DNA from: Saccharothrix obliqua | GTDB taxonomy: Bacteria; Actinomycetota; Actinomycetes; Mycobacteriales; Pseudonocardiaceae | DNA length: 64,000 nt | Reading direction: 5' to 3' | Assembly: GCF_019375475.1 (NCBI RefSeq) | Contig: NZ_JAHXGQ010000001.1 | Location: 1 to 64,000 of the forward strand | Part shown: positions 33,727 to 43,815 of the stretch, in pieces | Layout of the letters: each line of letters opens with the position of its first letter | Numbering within the stretch: position 1 is the first letter of the stretch | The notes under the pieces: model-generated | Told to the model about the DNA's origin: nothing | The model's database searches: none | What the model saw: only the letters and a program-made list of their open reading frames with translations | Translations under genes and position numbers: made by a program

Positions 33727-34647
33727 CTAAGCCGGTTGCCGTACCAGCGCAGCGGCCCCGACAAGCCCCGCCCGACCACCGAGCAGGGCGGGCTCGACCC
33801 GCAGGTCGTCCAAGTAGGACAGTCCACAATGGTCGGCCAAGGTCCGTCGAACGGGCTCGAACAAGAGATCCCCGGCCTGCGCGACCCCGCCGCCCACGAC
33901 GGCCAGGTCGAGATCACAGACCGCAGCCGTGGCCGCGATGGCCAGCCCCACCGCCCGGCCGGCCCGTTCGAACGCGACCCGGGGCAACTCCTCCCCGGCC
34001 AACGCCGCCGCGGCGAGATCCGCCGCATCGGCGTGGTCGGGCCCCTGCCACCCCCGCCGCCGGGCCCAGGCCACCAGCCGAGGGCCACCGGCAACGGTCT
34101 CCGCACAGCCGCGTCCGCCGCAGGCACACGGCTCGCCGTCCGGCTCGACGACGACGTGCCCGACGTGCCCGGCGTTCCCGGTGCGCCCGCCGAACGGCCG
34201 GCCGTCCAGCACCAGCCCGCCCCCGACCCCGGTGGACACCACGAGCCCCACCATGAACCGACTACCCCGGCCCGCTCCCAGCCAGTGCTCGCCCAGCGCC
34301 ATGCACGCCGCGTCCCCGGCCACCTCCACCGGCACCCCGGGCACCAACCCGCGGATTCGTTCGCGGAGCGGGAAGTCGCGCCAGGCGGGGAGGTTGATCG
34401 GGCCGGCCGTGCCCGAGACGGAGTCGACCGGGCCGGCACAGGCCACCCCCACCCCGGCCACCACCTCGACCGGCTCGCCGTCGAGCACCTGCCCCACCAC
34501 GTCGACCACGGCCTGCCACACGTGCTCGGCGTCATCGCCGGTCGGCGTGGCCACTCGCGCATCCCGCACCACCGAGCCGTCCCGGCCGACCAGCCCAGCA
34601 GCGATCTTGGTACCGCCAACATCCAGCGCCAGCACCAGGTCCGTCAC
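33727..34647 (-). CDS. ROK-family sugar kinase
   Basis: 306 aa. ATP-binding DVGGTKIAAGLV at the start, ROK signature with a catalytic base in ...GDAACMALGEHW, the zinc motif CACGGRGCAE (CxCGxxGCxE), and GGGVAQAGDLLFEPVR near the end. Probably phosphorylates glucose or a related hexose or amino sugar; the exact sugar is not readable. It stands alone and converges on the symporter gene. Confidence 0.92.
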   Translation of the reverse strand: MTDLVLALDVGGTKIAAGLVGRDGSVVRDARVATPTGDDAEHVWQAVVDVVGQVLDGEPVEVVAGVGVACAGPVDSVSGTAGPINLPAWRDFPLRERIRGLVPGVPVEVAGDAACMALGEHWLGAGRGSRFMVGLVVSTGVGGGLVLDGRPFGGRTGNAGHVGHVVVEPDGEPCACGGRGCAETVAGGPRLVAWARRRGWQGPDHADAADLAAAALAGEELPRVAFERAGRAVGLAIAATAAVCDLDLAVVGGGVAQAGDLLFEPVRRTLADHCGLSYLDDLRVEPALLGGRAGLVGAAALVRQPA

Positions 34648-34695
34648 GCCAGCCAGCCTAGGTCACCACGGCACCACCCCGACCCGACAATCTCG

Positions 34696-34720
34696 CAGCC
34701 CAGCCCAGCCCAGCCCAGCC
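34696..34720. repeat. CAGCC microsatellite (5 copies)
   Basis: Five perfect consecutive CAGCC units just upstream of the ROK kinase start region. A simple tract, probably neutral, though it could vary by slippage. Confidence 0.9.
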
Positions 34721-34912
34721 CCTGCACCAGCCCTGGACCTGGAGCGGCGGGGTCGACTCGGGTCGAGACCCCGGAGGTCGCCCCGGCTGTGAAGCGGGTC
34801 GTGGGAGGGCGGGGCCGTCGCAGCGCTCCGGGCAACGGCCCCGTCACCTCCTCGCGCCTCGGCGGCCCTCGCTGTGCGGGTGGTGGGAGCCGGCCGCGGG
34901 GAATGCGGTGGG

Positions 34913-36157
34913 TCAGTTGTGACCGGGGAGCAGTCCTCGCAGGGAAACGGCGTAGGTGCCGAGGGGGCCGCAGTCGGTCACCCACGGGCAGCGTTCGTCC
35001 ACCACGGCCAGCTTGGAATCGTGGCTGATATTCGGGGAAAGGGCGAACGCGACGCCCGGCCGGGGTGCGGGGAGCGTGATCTGCTCACCGGTTTCCCGGT
35101 CGTGGATCAGGGCGCGGGTTTGGGCGAACGTGTCCGGGTTGCGGTCCGACCAGGTGTGGCCCACCAGACGGCCGGTGGGGTTGGCGGACGACACGCCTAC
35201 GTACCAGGTCGTGCTGTCCTCCTCCCACGTTCGCAGCACTGCCGGCACGGCGCCGGGGGTGGTGGAGACCTTTTTCAGCTCGAATCGGTATTGTCCTGAC
35301 TGCACCACGTAGAAGACCCATGCCCCATCGGGGCTCAGGGTGAAGGTCGAGCCGTTTTCCGGCAACGCGGTCAATGTGCCCGTGGTGGCGTCCAGCACCG
35401 TCAGTGAAGTGGGGGCTCCGCGCTTCTCCCGGTACCGGAACAGCATCGTGTTGCCGTCGTCGGACACGGCCGGGCCGTGGGAGCGCCAGCACGTGTCCAC
35501 CCAGTTGTAGTCACATGCGATGAGCGTGCTCGTCTCGCCGGTGACCAGGTCGTGGCGCTTGATCTGGTTGTCGCTGCCCACGTCGTCCAGACCGGCCCAG
35601 GTCAGCCACCGGCCGTCGGCCGACAGGTCGACCACCTCGTACACCCACCGCTCCGGCATGGTCGCGATCCGCCGCACACCGGATTCCAGGTCGTGGTGGA
35701 ACAACGCGCCGCGATCCGCCGGGTCCAGGCCGCTGTCGCCGGTGGAGTAGGCGAACGCCGTGCCGTCCCACCCGATCGCGGAGTACCGCCAGTCGGCACG
35801 CAGGGGGCTGCCGTCCTCCTTCCGGCTCACCAGGATGATTTCGCCGGTCCGCACGTCCTTGCGCACCAGTAAATACCCCAGTTCGCGGTCGGTGCGGTAC
35901 TGCTCGGGCACCATGTTGCTGTTGGAGTGCACCGCGAACAACGCGTACCGGCTGTTGCCGGACAACTCGATGAACTTCTCCCCACCGGCCGACTCGGGAT
36001 TGCCGGTGGCGTCGGTGTCGAGTCTCGTGAAACGTGCCGGCGAAACCGCTTCGGATTCTTGGGGCGAGGCGGTGGCTGGTTGTGCGGCGAACCCCGCGGT
36101 GGCGATACCGGTGATGGCTGCGATCAACAGGGCGGTTGTTTTCCTCGGGTTACCCAT
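34913..36157 (-). CDS. Secreted beta-propeller protein (TolB/WD40-like)
   Basis: 414 aa. Signal peptide at about 1-30 (KTTALLIAAITGIATAGFAAQPATAS). The mature protein has PD40-type blades: SGNSRYALFAVHSN, SADGRWLTWAGLD, SDDGNTMLFRYREK, SPDGAWVFYVVQSG. No lipobox. It should act extracellularly as a scaffold or binding protein. Its partner is unknown. It lies 94 bp downstream of the beta-helix membrane protein gene on the same strand. Confidence 0.82.
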   Translation of the reverse strand: MGNPRKTTALLIAAITGIATAGFAAQPATASPQESEAVSPARFTRLDTDATGNPESAGGEKFIELSGNSRYALFAVHSNSNMVPEQYRTDRELGYLLVRKDVRTGEIILVSRKEDGSPLRADWRYSAIGWDGTAFAYSTGDSGLDPADRGALFHHDLESGVRRIATMPERWVYEVVDLSADGRWLTWAGLDDVGSDNQIKRHDLVTGETSTLIACDYNWVDTCWRSHGPAVSDDGNTMLFRYREKRGAPTSLTVLDATTGTLTALPENGSTFTLSPDGAWVFYVVQSGQYRFELKKVSTTPGAVPAVLRTWEEDSTTWYVGVSSANPTGRLVGHTWSDRNPDTFAQTRALIHDRETGEQITLPAPRPGVAFALSPNISHDSKLAVVDERCPWVTDCGPLGTYAVSLRGLLPGHN

Positions 36158-36251
36158 AGCCGTCCTTTCGGGAGGCGGGCGATGTCCGCATTGTGACAGG
36201 GACTCGGCTGCCCGAAAGGGAACTCCTGGCCGGTCGGGGACGGGGAACGCG

Positions 36252-38396
36252 CTACCGCCGCAGCATCCGGGTGAGACCCGCCGCGACGGTGGTCGCCAGG
36301 ATCCAGCCCATCACGATGAGGGCCGCCATGATCCACTGCGAGATGCCCTCGGTCTGCCACCGGTTCTTGTTGCCCAGGTCCACGATCGGCACCACCAGGT
36401 CGATCGTGTAGAGCCACGCGTTGAACTTCATCCGGTCGTCGGCGTTGATCACGTCCAACGGCTTGCCGACGTAGAAGTAGATGCTCCCCAGCAACCACAA
36501 CACCACCAACCACGCGAGAGCACGCGCGGGGCGGTACCCGTAACCGACCATGGAGCGCTGCAACCAGCTCCACAGCAGCACCAGCGGCCCGAGCCAGCGC
36601 CTGCCCTCGGCCACCGCCCGGTACCGCAGCCGCTGCTTCTCCACCAGCACGGTGGCCGCGTGCTCGTCGTTGCCGCTCGCCCGCAGCATCTCCGCGAACT
36701 GGTCGTACGGCCCCGGCCGGTAGCTGCGCCGCATCGCCTGCCGCAACCACCGCAGCCGGCGCTCCACCTCGTCGTCGTCACGCAGGTCGATCGGGTGCCG
36801 CAACGAGTCGTACCGGAACTCCTCCAGGTCGATCCACCCCGTCGCCGACCAGAACGACTCGTTGTCCTCCAACGAAGTGCAACGCACCTGGCGCAACGTC
36901 ACGTCACCACGCGGCGGGCTGACCGGCGTCAGCACCAGCTCCTGCACCTGCATCCCGAGCAGGTTCAACGCGTGGCTGTCCAGCTTGTCGCCCAGCACCG
37001 CACCCGCGAACGTCGCCATCCGGCCCACCTGCGCCCGCCGCGCCCGCACGCCGCCGTGCGCCACGAACTCCTTGGCGCCCCGCGCGCAGATCAGGTCCCG
37101 CCCGATCTCGCCACCACCGACGTCCAGCGACGGCTTGCCCGCCGGCATGTGCCGGTACCGGCCGGGCGACGTGATGCGGCTGCCGCGCAGGTCGAGGTTC
37201 GCCCCGATCCGCACGCCACGCAGCTCGATGCCGCCCGCGACCTCCACCTCGCGCAACGTCAGGTTGCTGCCCACGGTGGACCGGTTGCCCAGCACGGCGT
37301 CCGCGCGCGGGTTGTCCAGGGTGGCGCCGTCGAACGTGAGGCTGCCCTTGACCTGCACGTCCACCATCCGCACCTGCCCGCGCACGTGGGCACGGCGGCC
37401 GAGCACGTCGCCGCCGACCCGCGCGCCGTCCAGGTGCAGCGCCCGGCCGTAGCCGGTGGGGTCGTTGCCGTCCGGCGGCGTGCGCGCGTCGAACCGGCCG
37501 CCGGACAACGACAACGTGCCGCCGAGCGCGGCGTTCACCATGCGCACCGTGCCGGACCCGGTGAAACCGCGGTCGAGCTGCACGTCGCCGTCCACGGTGA
37601 TCCGGTCCAGCACGACCGACGACGTCGGGTCGGCGTGCGGGTCGAGCGCCGCCTCCTGCTCCCGCCGCCCCTCGGACACCGTCGCACCGCGCAACGTCAG
37701 CTCCGACTCGAAGCGCGCGCTCGCCAGCAGCAACGTGCCCCGCACCGTCGCCGCGCTGAACAACACGCTGCCGCCGACGTGCGCGTTGGTGCCGCGCAAC
37801 GAGTAAGCGCCCGCGTTCTCCAGCAACGCGCCGGTGAAGTTGCAGTAGCCGCCGACCTGGGCGCTGGCCATGCGGAACTCGCCGGTCACGGCCACCCGCT
37901 GCGCGAGCAGCGCGCCCGCGAGCTTCACCCGGTCCGCCTGCACGGCGACCCCGCCCGGCACGCGCAAAGCGCTGCCCCGCAACGACAACGACGCGGCGAT
38001 GTCGGCGTCGGTCAGGTCCACCTGGCCGTCGACCGTGCTGCCCGCGAGCGACACCTCGTTGGTGCTGCTGAGGTTGCGCGCCCGCAGGCCGGGCAGCCAG
38101 CAGTCGGCGAACTCGACGCCGGCCAACCGGCCCTGCCGCAGGTCCGGCGGCTCCTCGAACCGGCAGCGCACGAACTCCAGCACGTAGTTCAGCTCGACCG
38201 CGCGCAGGTCGAGCACACCGGTCAGGAACCGGTCCACCACCCGGATCACCGGCGGCGCGTTGGGCTTGCGCCGCGGCAGCAGCCGACCGGTCTCGGCCTC
38301 GCCCAGACCACGCAGCACGTCGGCGGCGGGCATCCGGTGGGTGCGCGGCGGACTGGGGTCGAACACGTCCAGTCCCCGCGCGCCCGGCTCCGTCAT
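36252..38396 (-). CDS. Large beta-helix membrane protein (often mis-annotated oxidoreductase)
   Basis: 714 aa. Residues about 40-500 consist of regular short repeats of the type A(D/N)LSLRG, VSLAGSTVDGQVDLTDADIAASLSLRGSALR, typical of pentapeptide-like right-handed beta helices. The C-terminal third is helical (DDEVERRLRWLRQAMRRSYRPGPYDQFAEMLRASG), followed by two to three TM helices (about 612-636 and 685-708). I see no redox-cofactor motif. It may be a membrane-bound recognition or scaffold protein; similar genes are widespread in Streptomyces. Function unknown. Confidence 0.8.
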   Translation of the reverse strand: MTEPGARGLDVFDPSPPRTHRMPAADVLRGLGEAETGRLLPRRKPNAPPVIRVVDRFLTGVLDLRAVELNYVLEFVRCRFEEPPDLRQGRLAGVEFADCWLPGLRARNLSSTNEVSLAGSTVDGQVDLTDADIAASLSLRGSALRVPGGVAVQADRVKLAGALLAQRVAVTGEFRMASAQVGGYCNFTGALLENAGAYSLRGTNAHVGGSVLFSAATVRGTLLLASARFESELTLRGATVSEGRREQEAALDPHADPTSSVVLDRITVDGDVQLDRGFTGSGTVRMVNAALGGTLSLSGGRFDARTPPDGNDPTGYGRALHLDGARVGGDVLGRRAHVRGQVRMVDVQVKGSLTFDGATLDNPRADAVLGNRSTVGSNLTLREVEVAGGIELRGVRIGANLDLRGSRITSPGRYRHMPAGKPSLDVGGGEIGRDLICARGAKEFVAHGGVRARRAQVGRMATFAGAVLGDKLDSHALNLLGMQVQELVLTPVSPPRGDVTLRQVRCTSLEDNESFWSATGWIDLEEFRYDSLRHPIDLRDDDEVERRLRWLRQAMRRSYRPGPYDQFAEMLRASGNDEHAATVLVEKQRLRYRAVAEGRRWLGPLVLLWSWLQRSMVGYGYRPARALAWLVVLWLLGSIYFYVGKPLDVINADDRMKFNAWLYTIDLVVPIVDLGNKNRWQTEGISQWIMAALIVMGWILATTVAAGLTRMLRR

Positions 38397-38489
38397 GTGA
38401 TCGACAATGACCGCCGCCCCACCCGCGCCGCAAGCGGTTCCGCCCGATAGGTCAGACCACCGGCCGTCACTTCGGGAACACGCAGCGGG

Positions 38490-39254
38490 TCAGCTCGCCG
38501 GTCGCTGGTGCGTCGGGTCGAGCACGCGCGCCAGGAACGACTTGGTCCGCTCGTGCGCCGGCTCGCCGATCACCTGCGCCGCCGGGCCCTCCTCGACCAC
38601 GTAGCCGCCGTCCATGAACAACACCCGGTCGGCCACCTCGCGCGCGAACTGCATCTCGTGCGTGACGACCAGCATCGTCATGCCCTCGTCGGCCAGTTCC
38701 CGCATCACGCCCAGCACGTCGCCCACGAGTTCCGGGTCCAGCGCCGAGGTCGGCTCGTCGAACAACATCACGGCCGGGTCCATGGCCAGCGCCCGCGCGA
38801 TCGCCACCCGCTGCTGCTGCCCGCCGGACAGCTCCGCGGGCATCGCGTTGACCTTCTCCGACAACCCGACCCGCTCCAGGTTGCGCAGCGCGACCTCCTG
38901 CGCCTCCCGCGGCGAGCGCTTGAGCACCTTGCGCTGCGCCACCGTCAGGTTGTTCAGCACGTTGAGGTGGGAGAACAGGTTGAAGCCCTGGAACACCATG
39001 CCGATCCGGACGCGGGCGGCGTCGATGTCGACGTCCGGGTCGGTCAGCTCGGTGCCGTCCACGACGATCTTCCCGCCGGTGGGCTCCTCCAGGAGGTTCA
39101 CGCACCGCAGCAGCGTCGACTTGCCCGAGCCGGACGGCCCGATGACGCACACCACCTCGCCCCGGCCCACCGTCGCGTCGATGCCCTTGAGCACCTCCAG
39201 CGACCCGAACGACTTCTTCAGCCCGGTGATCCGGACGGCCACGTCGTCGGTCAT
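38490..39254 (-). CDS. Amino-acid ABC transporter ATPase (GlnQ/HisP-like)
   Basis: 254 aa. Walker [10 protein letters not shown], signature LSGGQQQR, Walker [14 protein letters not shown]-loop VVTHEM. Typical of polar amino-acid importers. It is separated by 3 bp from the permease gene and ends the importer operon (binding protein, permease, ATPase). Confidence 0.96.
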   Translation of the reverse strand: MTDDVAVRITGLKKSFGSLEVLKGIDATVGRGEVVCVIGPSGSGKSTLLRCVNLLEEPTGGKIVVDGTELTDPDVDIDAARVRIGMVFQGFNLFSHLNVLNNLTVAQRKVLKRSPREAQEVALRNLERVGLSEKVNAMPAELSGGQQQRVAIARALAMDPAVMLFDEPTSALDPELVGDVLGVMRELADEGMTMLVVTHEMQFAREVADRVLFMDGGYVVEEGPAAQVIGEPAHERTKSFLARVLDPTHQRPAS

Positions 39255-39257
39255 CGC

Positions 39258-40070
39258 CTACACCCCCGTCGATTCCGGCGTGCGGATCTTCCGCCCGCCC
39301 GTGCGCCGCTCCAGGTGGCGCGAGAGGTGGCCCAGCGGGATCGTGATCACCAGGTAGCACAGGCCGACCACGAGGATCGGGGTCAGCGACGGCGACCGGC
39401 TCAGCGTCTCGCGGCCGAACTTGGTCAGCTCGTACTGCTCGCGGGCCAGGCCGATGATGTAGATCAGCGACGAGTCCTTGGTGAGCAGGATCAGCTCGTT
39501 GGTCAGCGGCGGGAGGATGATCCGGAACGCCTGGGGGATCACGACGGTGGCCAGCGTGCGGCCGTGCGACATGCCCAGCGAGCGCGCCGCCTCGATCTGG
39601 CCCTTGGGCACCGCCTGGATGCCGGCGCGGATCGTCTCCGCCATGTAGGCCGCGCCGACGATGCCCAGCGAGAGCATCACCGTGGAGTAGATGTCGAACT
39701 GGAGACCGAACGCGAGCGGCACGCCGAAGCCCAGCGCGATGAACACCAGCAGCGCCGGGATGCCGCGGAAGAACTCGATGTAGATGGTCGCGATCCACCG
39801 GTACGGCGGGACCGACGACAGCTTCATCAGCGCCAGCACCAGGCCCAGCACGAGGCCGAACGCGAAGCCCAGCGCCGTGTAGACGATGGTGTTCTTCAAC
39901 GCCGTGGTGATGACGTTCGGGAACATCGACGCGGCGATGTCCAGGTTGAAGAACGCGCGCTTGACCTCGGTCCAGTCGGCGGCCAGCGCCAGGACCACGA
40001 TCACGACGACCAGCAGCGCGTACTGCGCGAGGCGGAACACCTTCGCGCGTTGTCGCTTGGAAAGTGCCAT
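39258..40070 (-). CDS. Polar amino-acid ABC permease (HisM/GlnP-like)
   Basis: 270 aa from the ATG at 40070 (preceded by GAGGAG). Five to six TM helices and the EAA-like loop ...AETIRAGIQAVPKGQIEAARSLGMSHGRTLATVVIPQAFRIILPPL. Only one permease gene is present, so it probably works as a homodimer. Confidence 0.95.
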   Translation of the reverse strand: MALSKRQRAKVFRLAQYALLVVVIVVLALAADWTEVKRAFFNLDIAASMFPNVITTALKNTIVYTALGFAFGLVLGLVLALMKLSSVPPYRWIATIYIEFFRGIPALLVFIALGFGVPLAFGLQFDIYSTVMLSLGIVGAAYMAETIRAGIQAVPKGQIEAARSLGMSHGRTLATVVIPQAFRIILPPLTNELILLTKDSSLIYIIGLAREQYELTKFGRETLSRSPSLTPILVVGLCYLVITIPLGHLSRHLERRTGGRKIRTPESTGV

Positions 40071-40103
40071 GGGGACTCCTCGCGGGGAGTGGGGACAAGG
40101 CAC

Positions 40104-40132
40104 GGGGCCGGTGCCGTGGCAGCACCGGCCCC
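40104..40132 (-). terminator. Attenuator-like hairpin between binding protein and permease
   Basis: Perfect 11-bp stem GGGGCCGGTGC (40104-40114) with 40122-40132, 7-base loop. Located after the solute-binding-protein stop and before the permease start. In such operons a partial terminator or 3' stabiliser gives more binding protein than membrane parts. Confidence 0.75.
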
Positions 40133-40146
40133 GCGGGGTCAGCCGG

Positions 40147-40959
40147 TCACTTCTTCGCCGGCTTCTTGCCGAACCACTTCTCGTAGAGCTTGTCGTACTC
40201 GCCGCTGTCCTTGGCCTTCTTGAAGACCTCGTCGACCTTGGCCTTCAGGGCGGTGTTGCCCTTCTTCAGGCCGATGCCGTACTGCTCGTTGGTGTCGAAC
40301 TCGGTCGCCACCGCGGTGTCCGGGTACTCCTTGACGTAGTCGTAGAGCACGCCGTTGTCGTTGATCGCCGCGGCCACCGCGCCGGTGCGCACGGCGGTCT
40401 CCATCAGCGGCAGGTCCTCGAACTGGACGACGGTGTAGCCGAACTCGCCCGCCTTCTCGTTGGCGTAGATCTCGCCGGTGGTCTCCAGCTGCACGCCGAC
40501 CTTCTGGCCGCGCAGGTCGGCGAGGCCCTTGACCGGCGAGTCCTTCTTGACCAGCAACGCCTGCTCGGCGTCGAAGTACGGCTCGGAGAAGTCGATCACG
40601 GCCGCGCGCTCGGGCTTGATCGTCATGCCGGCGGCGGCGAGGTCGCACTTGTTGCTGTTGAACACCTCGCCCGACGTGATCGTCTCGAAGGGCGTGTCGA
40701 AGATCTCCTGGTTGACGCCGAGTTCCTTGGCGACCAGGTTGACCAGGTCGACGTCGAAACCGACCGTCTGGTCACCCTCGCTGTACTGGAACGGCTTGTA
40801 GGACAGGTGGGTGCACGTCACGAGCTTGCCGCTCTGGACCAGGTTGATCCCGGAGCCGTTGACCTGCGATCCGGTGTCGACCTTGGACGCGCACGCCGTC
40901 GCGGCCAGCGCGAGGACGGGCAGCAGGGCGAGCACAGCGTGCCTGGTACGACGGGCCAC
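40147..40959 (-). CDS. Amino-acid ABC solute-binding lipoprotein
   Basis: About 270 aa. Lipobox LAATAC with lipid Cys at residue 23 from the GTG at 40959 (GAGGAG upstream). SBP family 3 fold: LVTCTHLSYKPFQYSEG..TVGFDVDLVNLVAKELG, the FSEPYFDAEQALLV hinge region, and VGVQLETTGEIYA. Binds a polar amino acid such as glutamate or glutamine outside the membrane. First gene of the importer operon. Confidence 0.95.
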   Translation of the reverse strand: MARRTRHAVLALLPVLALAATACASKVDTGSQVNGSGINLVQSGKLVTCTHLSYKPFQYSEGDQTVGFDVDLVNLVAKELGVNQEIFDTPFETITSGEVFNSNKCDLAAAGMTIKPERAAVIDFSEPYFDAEQALLVKKDSPVKGLADLRGQKVGVQLETTGEIYANEKAGEFGYTVVQFEDLPLMETAVRTGAVAAAINDNGVLYDYVKEYPDTAVATEFDTNEQYGIGLKKGNTALKAKVDEVFKKAKDSGEYDKLYEKWFGKKPAKK

Positions 40960-41115
40960 GGCGTCACTCCTCGTAACTGTGTCGGTCGAGTGCCCGGCAT
41001 ACTGCCACTTGGGTGACGTGGTGGACAGCACGTGCGTGTTACAGCCCGAAGCTGAGCGGCGATTTTGCGTCACAACGGTCACCTCGTCGCAAATCGTCCG
41101 GCGGTCGGACGCAGA

Positions 41116-43785
41116 TCACGGCGTACTGCCGGGGCCGGTCCGGTGGCGGTCGGTCAGCAGGTGCGCCACCAGCGCAGTCCAGCCGGTCTGGTGGGTGGCG
41201 CCCAGGCCCTCGCCGGTGTCGCCGTCGAAGTATTCGCTGAAGGTGATGTGCTCCCGCCACAACGGCGAGTCGGTCGCCTCCACCCGCTTGCCGTCGGCGG
41301 GCCGCCGCCCGTCGTGGTCCGGCAGGAACAACGCCGCCAGCCGCCGGACCAGCTCGTCCGCCGCCCGGCCGGCCGTCACGTGCCGCCCGGACCGGGTCGG
41401 CAGTTCCACGTGGAACATCCCGCCGTGGAACGACTCGACCGTGCGCAGGGCCGCCACCAGCAGGGCGTTCGTCGGGAACCACACCGGTCCGCGCCAGTTC
41501 GAGTTGCCGCCGAACATCGGCGTCCGCGACTCGCCCGGCTCGTAGCCCATCCGGTGCTCCTGGTCCGCGACCTGCACCTCCAGGCCCTCCCGGTGCGCCG
41601 CAGACAGGCTGCGGATGCCGTGCGGCGACAGGAACTCGCCCTCGTCCAGCATCCGGCTCAGCACGCGGCGCAGCTTCGCCTCGTCCAGCAGGGACAGCAG
41701 CACCCGGCCGTCCCGCCGGGTCAGGAACCGCGCCAGCTCCGGCCGCCGCTCCAGCAGGTGCTCCAGCCGCCGCGCGAACCCCGGCAGCTCCGTGAACACC
41801 CACGGCTCCAGCACGGCGCACGCCAGCACCGGGATCAGGCCCACCATCGACCGCACGCGCACCGGCTGGGACTGCACCGCGCCGTCCGGCAGCCGCCGCG
41901 ACACCACGTCGTAGCAGAACCCGTCCGCCTCGTCCCAGATGCCGCGCCCGCCCGAGCCGAACCGCGTGGACGCCTCCGCGATGCTCAGGAAGTGCTCTAC
42001 GAACTTCGTGGCCACGTCCTCGTACGAGTCGTCGTCCCGGGCCAGTTCCAACGCCATCTGCATCAGGTGCAGGCTGTACGCCGCCATCCACGACGTCGCG
42101 TCGGACTGCTCCAGCCGCCACTGGCCGAGCATCGGCTCCGACCGGTTCACCGGGCCGATGTTGTCCATGCCGAGGAACCCGCCCTCGAACAGGTGGCTGC
42201 CGTCGGCGTCCTTCCGGTTCACCCACCACGAGAAGTTCAGCAGCAGCTTGTGGAACACCTTCGCCAGGAACTTCCGGTCCCGGTCCACGCGGTACACCTG
42301 GAGCGCCGCCCACGCGTGCACCGGCGGGTTCACGTCGCCGAACTCCCACTCGTACGCGGGCAGCTGGCCGTTCGGGTGCATCAGCCACTCGCGGCACAGC
42401 AGGAGCAGCTGCTCCTTCGCGAACGCCGGGTCCACCAGGGCGAACGGCACGGTGTGGAACGCCAGGTCCCACGCCGCGAACCACGGGTACTCCCACTCGT
42501 CCGGCATGGAGATCACGTCGGCCACGTCGAAGTGGCCCCAGTGCGCGTTGCGCGCCTGCGGGCGGCGGCGCGACTTGGGCGCGGCGGGTTGCGCCGGGTC
42601 GCCGTCCAGCCACTCGCGGGTGCGGAACCGGTAGTGCTGCTTGGTCCACATCAGACCGGCCAGCGCACGGCGGACCACCTTGGCGCGCGCCGGGTCCAGG
42701 TCCGTGCGGTGGAACTCGTCGGCCTCCGCCAGCCGCTGGTCCAGCGTGGTCCGGAACGTCGGGCCGAACGCGTCCACGTGGCCGTCGCCCGCGACCAGCC
42801 GCAGCCGCACGGACACCGACTCGCCCGGCTCGACCGGGTCGAACGAGTACCAGGCGGCGGCCTTCGTGCCGGGGCCGCGCTCGTCGTCCGGGCCGGCGAC
42901 CAGGCACGCGCCGGAGTCGTGCCCGACCACGTACCGGTCGATGCCGTCCTTGGTGTGCCGGGTCGGGTTGCGCGCCGCGCCGAACAGCTCGACCTCGTTG
43001 GTCTCGTTGTCGGTGAGCAGCAGCGTCGGCGTGCCCTCGACGTGCAGCGTGTAGCGGCCGAGCGCGCCGTGGTCCGCGGTGATCCGCCGCCACCCGTCAC
43101 GCGTGACGGCGGTGAGGCGCGGGCGGCGGTCGTCGCGGCCCCACGACCACGTGTTGCGGAACCACAGGTGCGGCAGCAGGTGCAGCGGCGCCGGGTCCGG
43201 GCCGTGGTTGGTGGCCGTGATCTCCACGCAGATGTCCGTCGGCGACGCCTTGGCGTAGGTCACCTGGACGTCGAAGAAGCGGTTGTCGTCCAGCACGCCC
43301 GTGTCGGACAGCTCCGGCTCGCGTTCCTGGCGGCCCGCGCTCGCCGCCATCTCCCGCAGGTCGCGGTACGGGAACTCGGCCTGCGGGTACCGGTACACCA
43401 CGCGCATCCACGAGTGCGTCGGCGTGCCGTCGGTCACCCACCAGTGCTCTTTGACGTCCTCGCCGTGGTTGCCCTCGTCGTTGGTCAGCCCGAAGTAGCG
43501 CTCCTTGAGGAACGGGTCGCGGCCGTTCCACAGGGCGAGCCCGAGGTTCAGGAACCCGTGCACGTCGCAGATGCCGGCGATGCCGTCCTCGCCCCACCGG
43601 TAGGCCCGTGAGCGCGCGTGCTCGAACGGGAACGACGTCCACGCGTCACCGGCCGCGGAGTAGTCCTCCCGCACCGTGCCCCACTGGCGTCCCGCGAGGT
43701 ACGGCCCCCACAGCCGCCACGGCGACGTGGGCGCGTCGGCCTCCGCCAACCGCGCCCGTTCCGCCTGCTGTCGATGCTCGTCCAC
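41116..43785 (-). CDS. Glucosidase of the GH63 / MGH1-like family
   Basis: 889 aa from the GTG at 43785; an ATG at 43803 would add six residues. N-terminal beta-sandwich, then an (alpha/alpha)6 barrel with SMPDEWEYPWFAAWDLAFHTVPFALVDP (general-acid Asp candidate) and HITFSEYFDGDTGEGLGATHQTGW (general-base candidate near the C-terminus). Mannosyl-oligosaccharide-glucosidase-like bacterial enzymes trim alpha-glucosides; no signal peptide is present, so it acts in the cytosol. The substrate may be trehalose- or sucrose-type or an intracellular glucan. A pair of palindromes lies immediately upstream. Confidence 0.85.
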   Translation of the reverse strand: MDEHRQQAERARLAEADAPTSPWRLWGPYLAGRQWGTVREDYSAAGDAWTSFPFEHARSRAYRWGEDGIAGICDVHGFLNLGLALWNGRDPFLKERYFGLTNDEGNHGEDVKEHWWVTDGTPTHSWMRVVYRYPQAEFPYRDLREMAASAGRQEREPELSDTGVLDDNRFFDVQVTYAKASPTDICVEITATNHGPDPAPLHLLPHLWFRNTWSWGRDDRRPRLTAVTRDGWRRITADHGALGRYTLHVEGTPTLLLTDNETNEVELFGAARNPTRHTKDGIDRYVVGHDSGACLVAGPDDERGPGTKAAAWYSFDPVEPGESVSVRLRLVAGDGHVDAFGPTFRTTLDQRLAEADEFHRTDLDPARAKVVRRALAGLMWTKQHYRFRTREWLDGDPAQPAAPKSRRRPQARNAHWGHFDVADVISMPDEWEYPWFAAWDLAFHTVPFALVDPAFAKEQLLLLCREWLMHPNGQLPAYEWEFGDVNPPVHAWAALQVYRVDRDRKFLAKVFHKLLLNFSWWVNRKDADGSHLFEGGFLGMDNIGPVNRSEPMLGQWRLEQSDATSWMAAYSLHLMQMALELARDDDSYEDVATKFVEHFLSIAEASTRFGSGGRGIWDEADGFCYDVVSRRLPDGAVQSQPVRVRSMVGLIPVLACAVLEPWVFTELPGFARRLEHLLERRPELARFLTRRDGRVLLSLLDEAKLRRVLSRMLDEGEFLSPHGIRSLSAAHREGLEVQVADQEHRMGYEPGESRTPMFGGNSNWRGPVWFPTNALLVAALRTVESFHGGMFHVELPTRSGRHVTAGRAADELVRRLAALFLPDHDGRRPADGKRVEATDSPLWREHITFSEYFDGDTGEGLGATHQTGWTALVAHLLTDRHRTGPGSTP

Positions 43786-43815
43786 CCGGCCAGTGTGCGG
43801 CATCGATCCAGTGGA

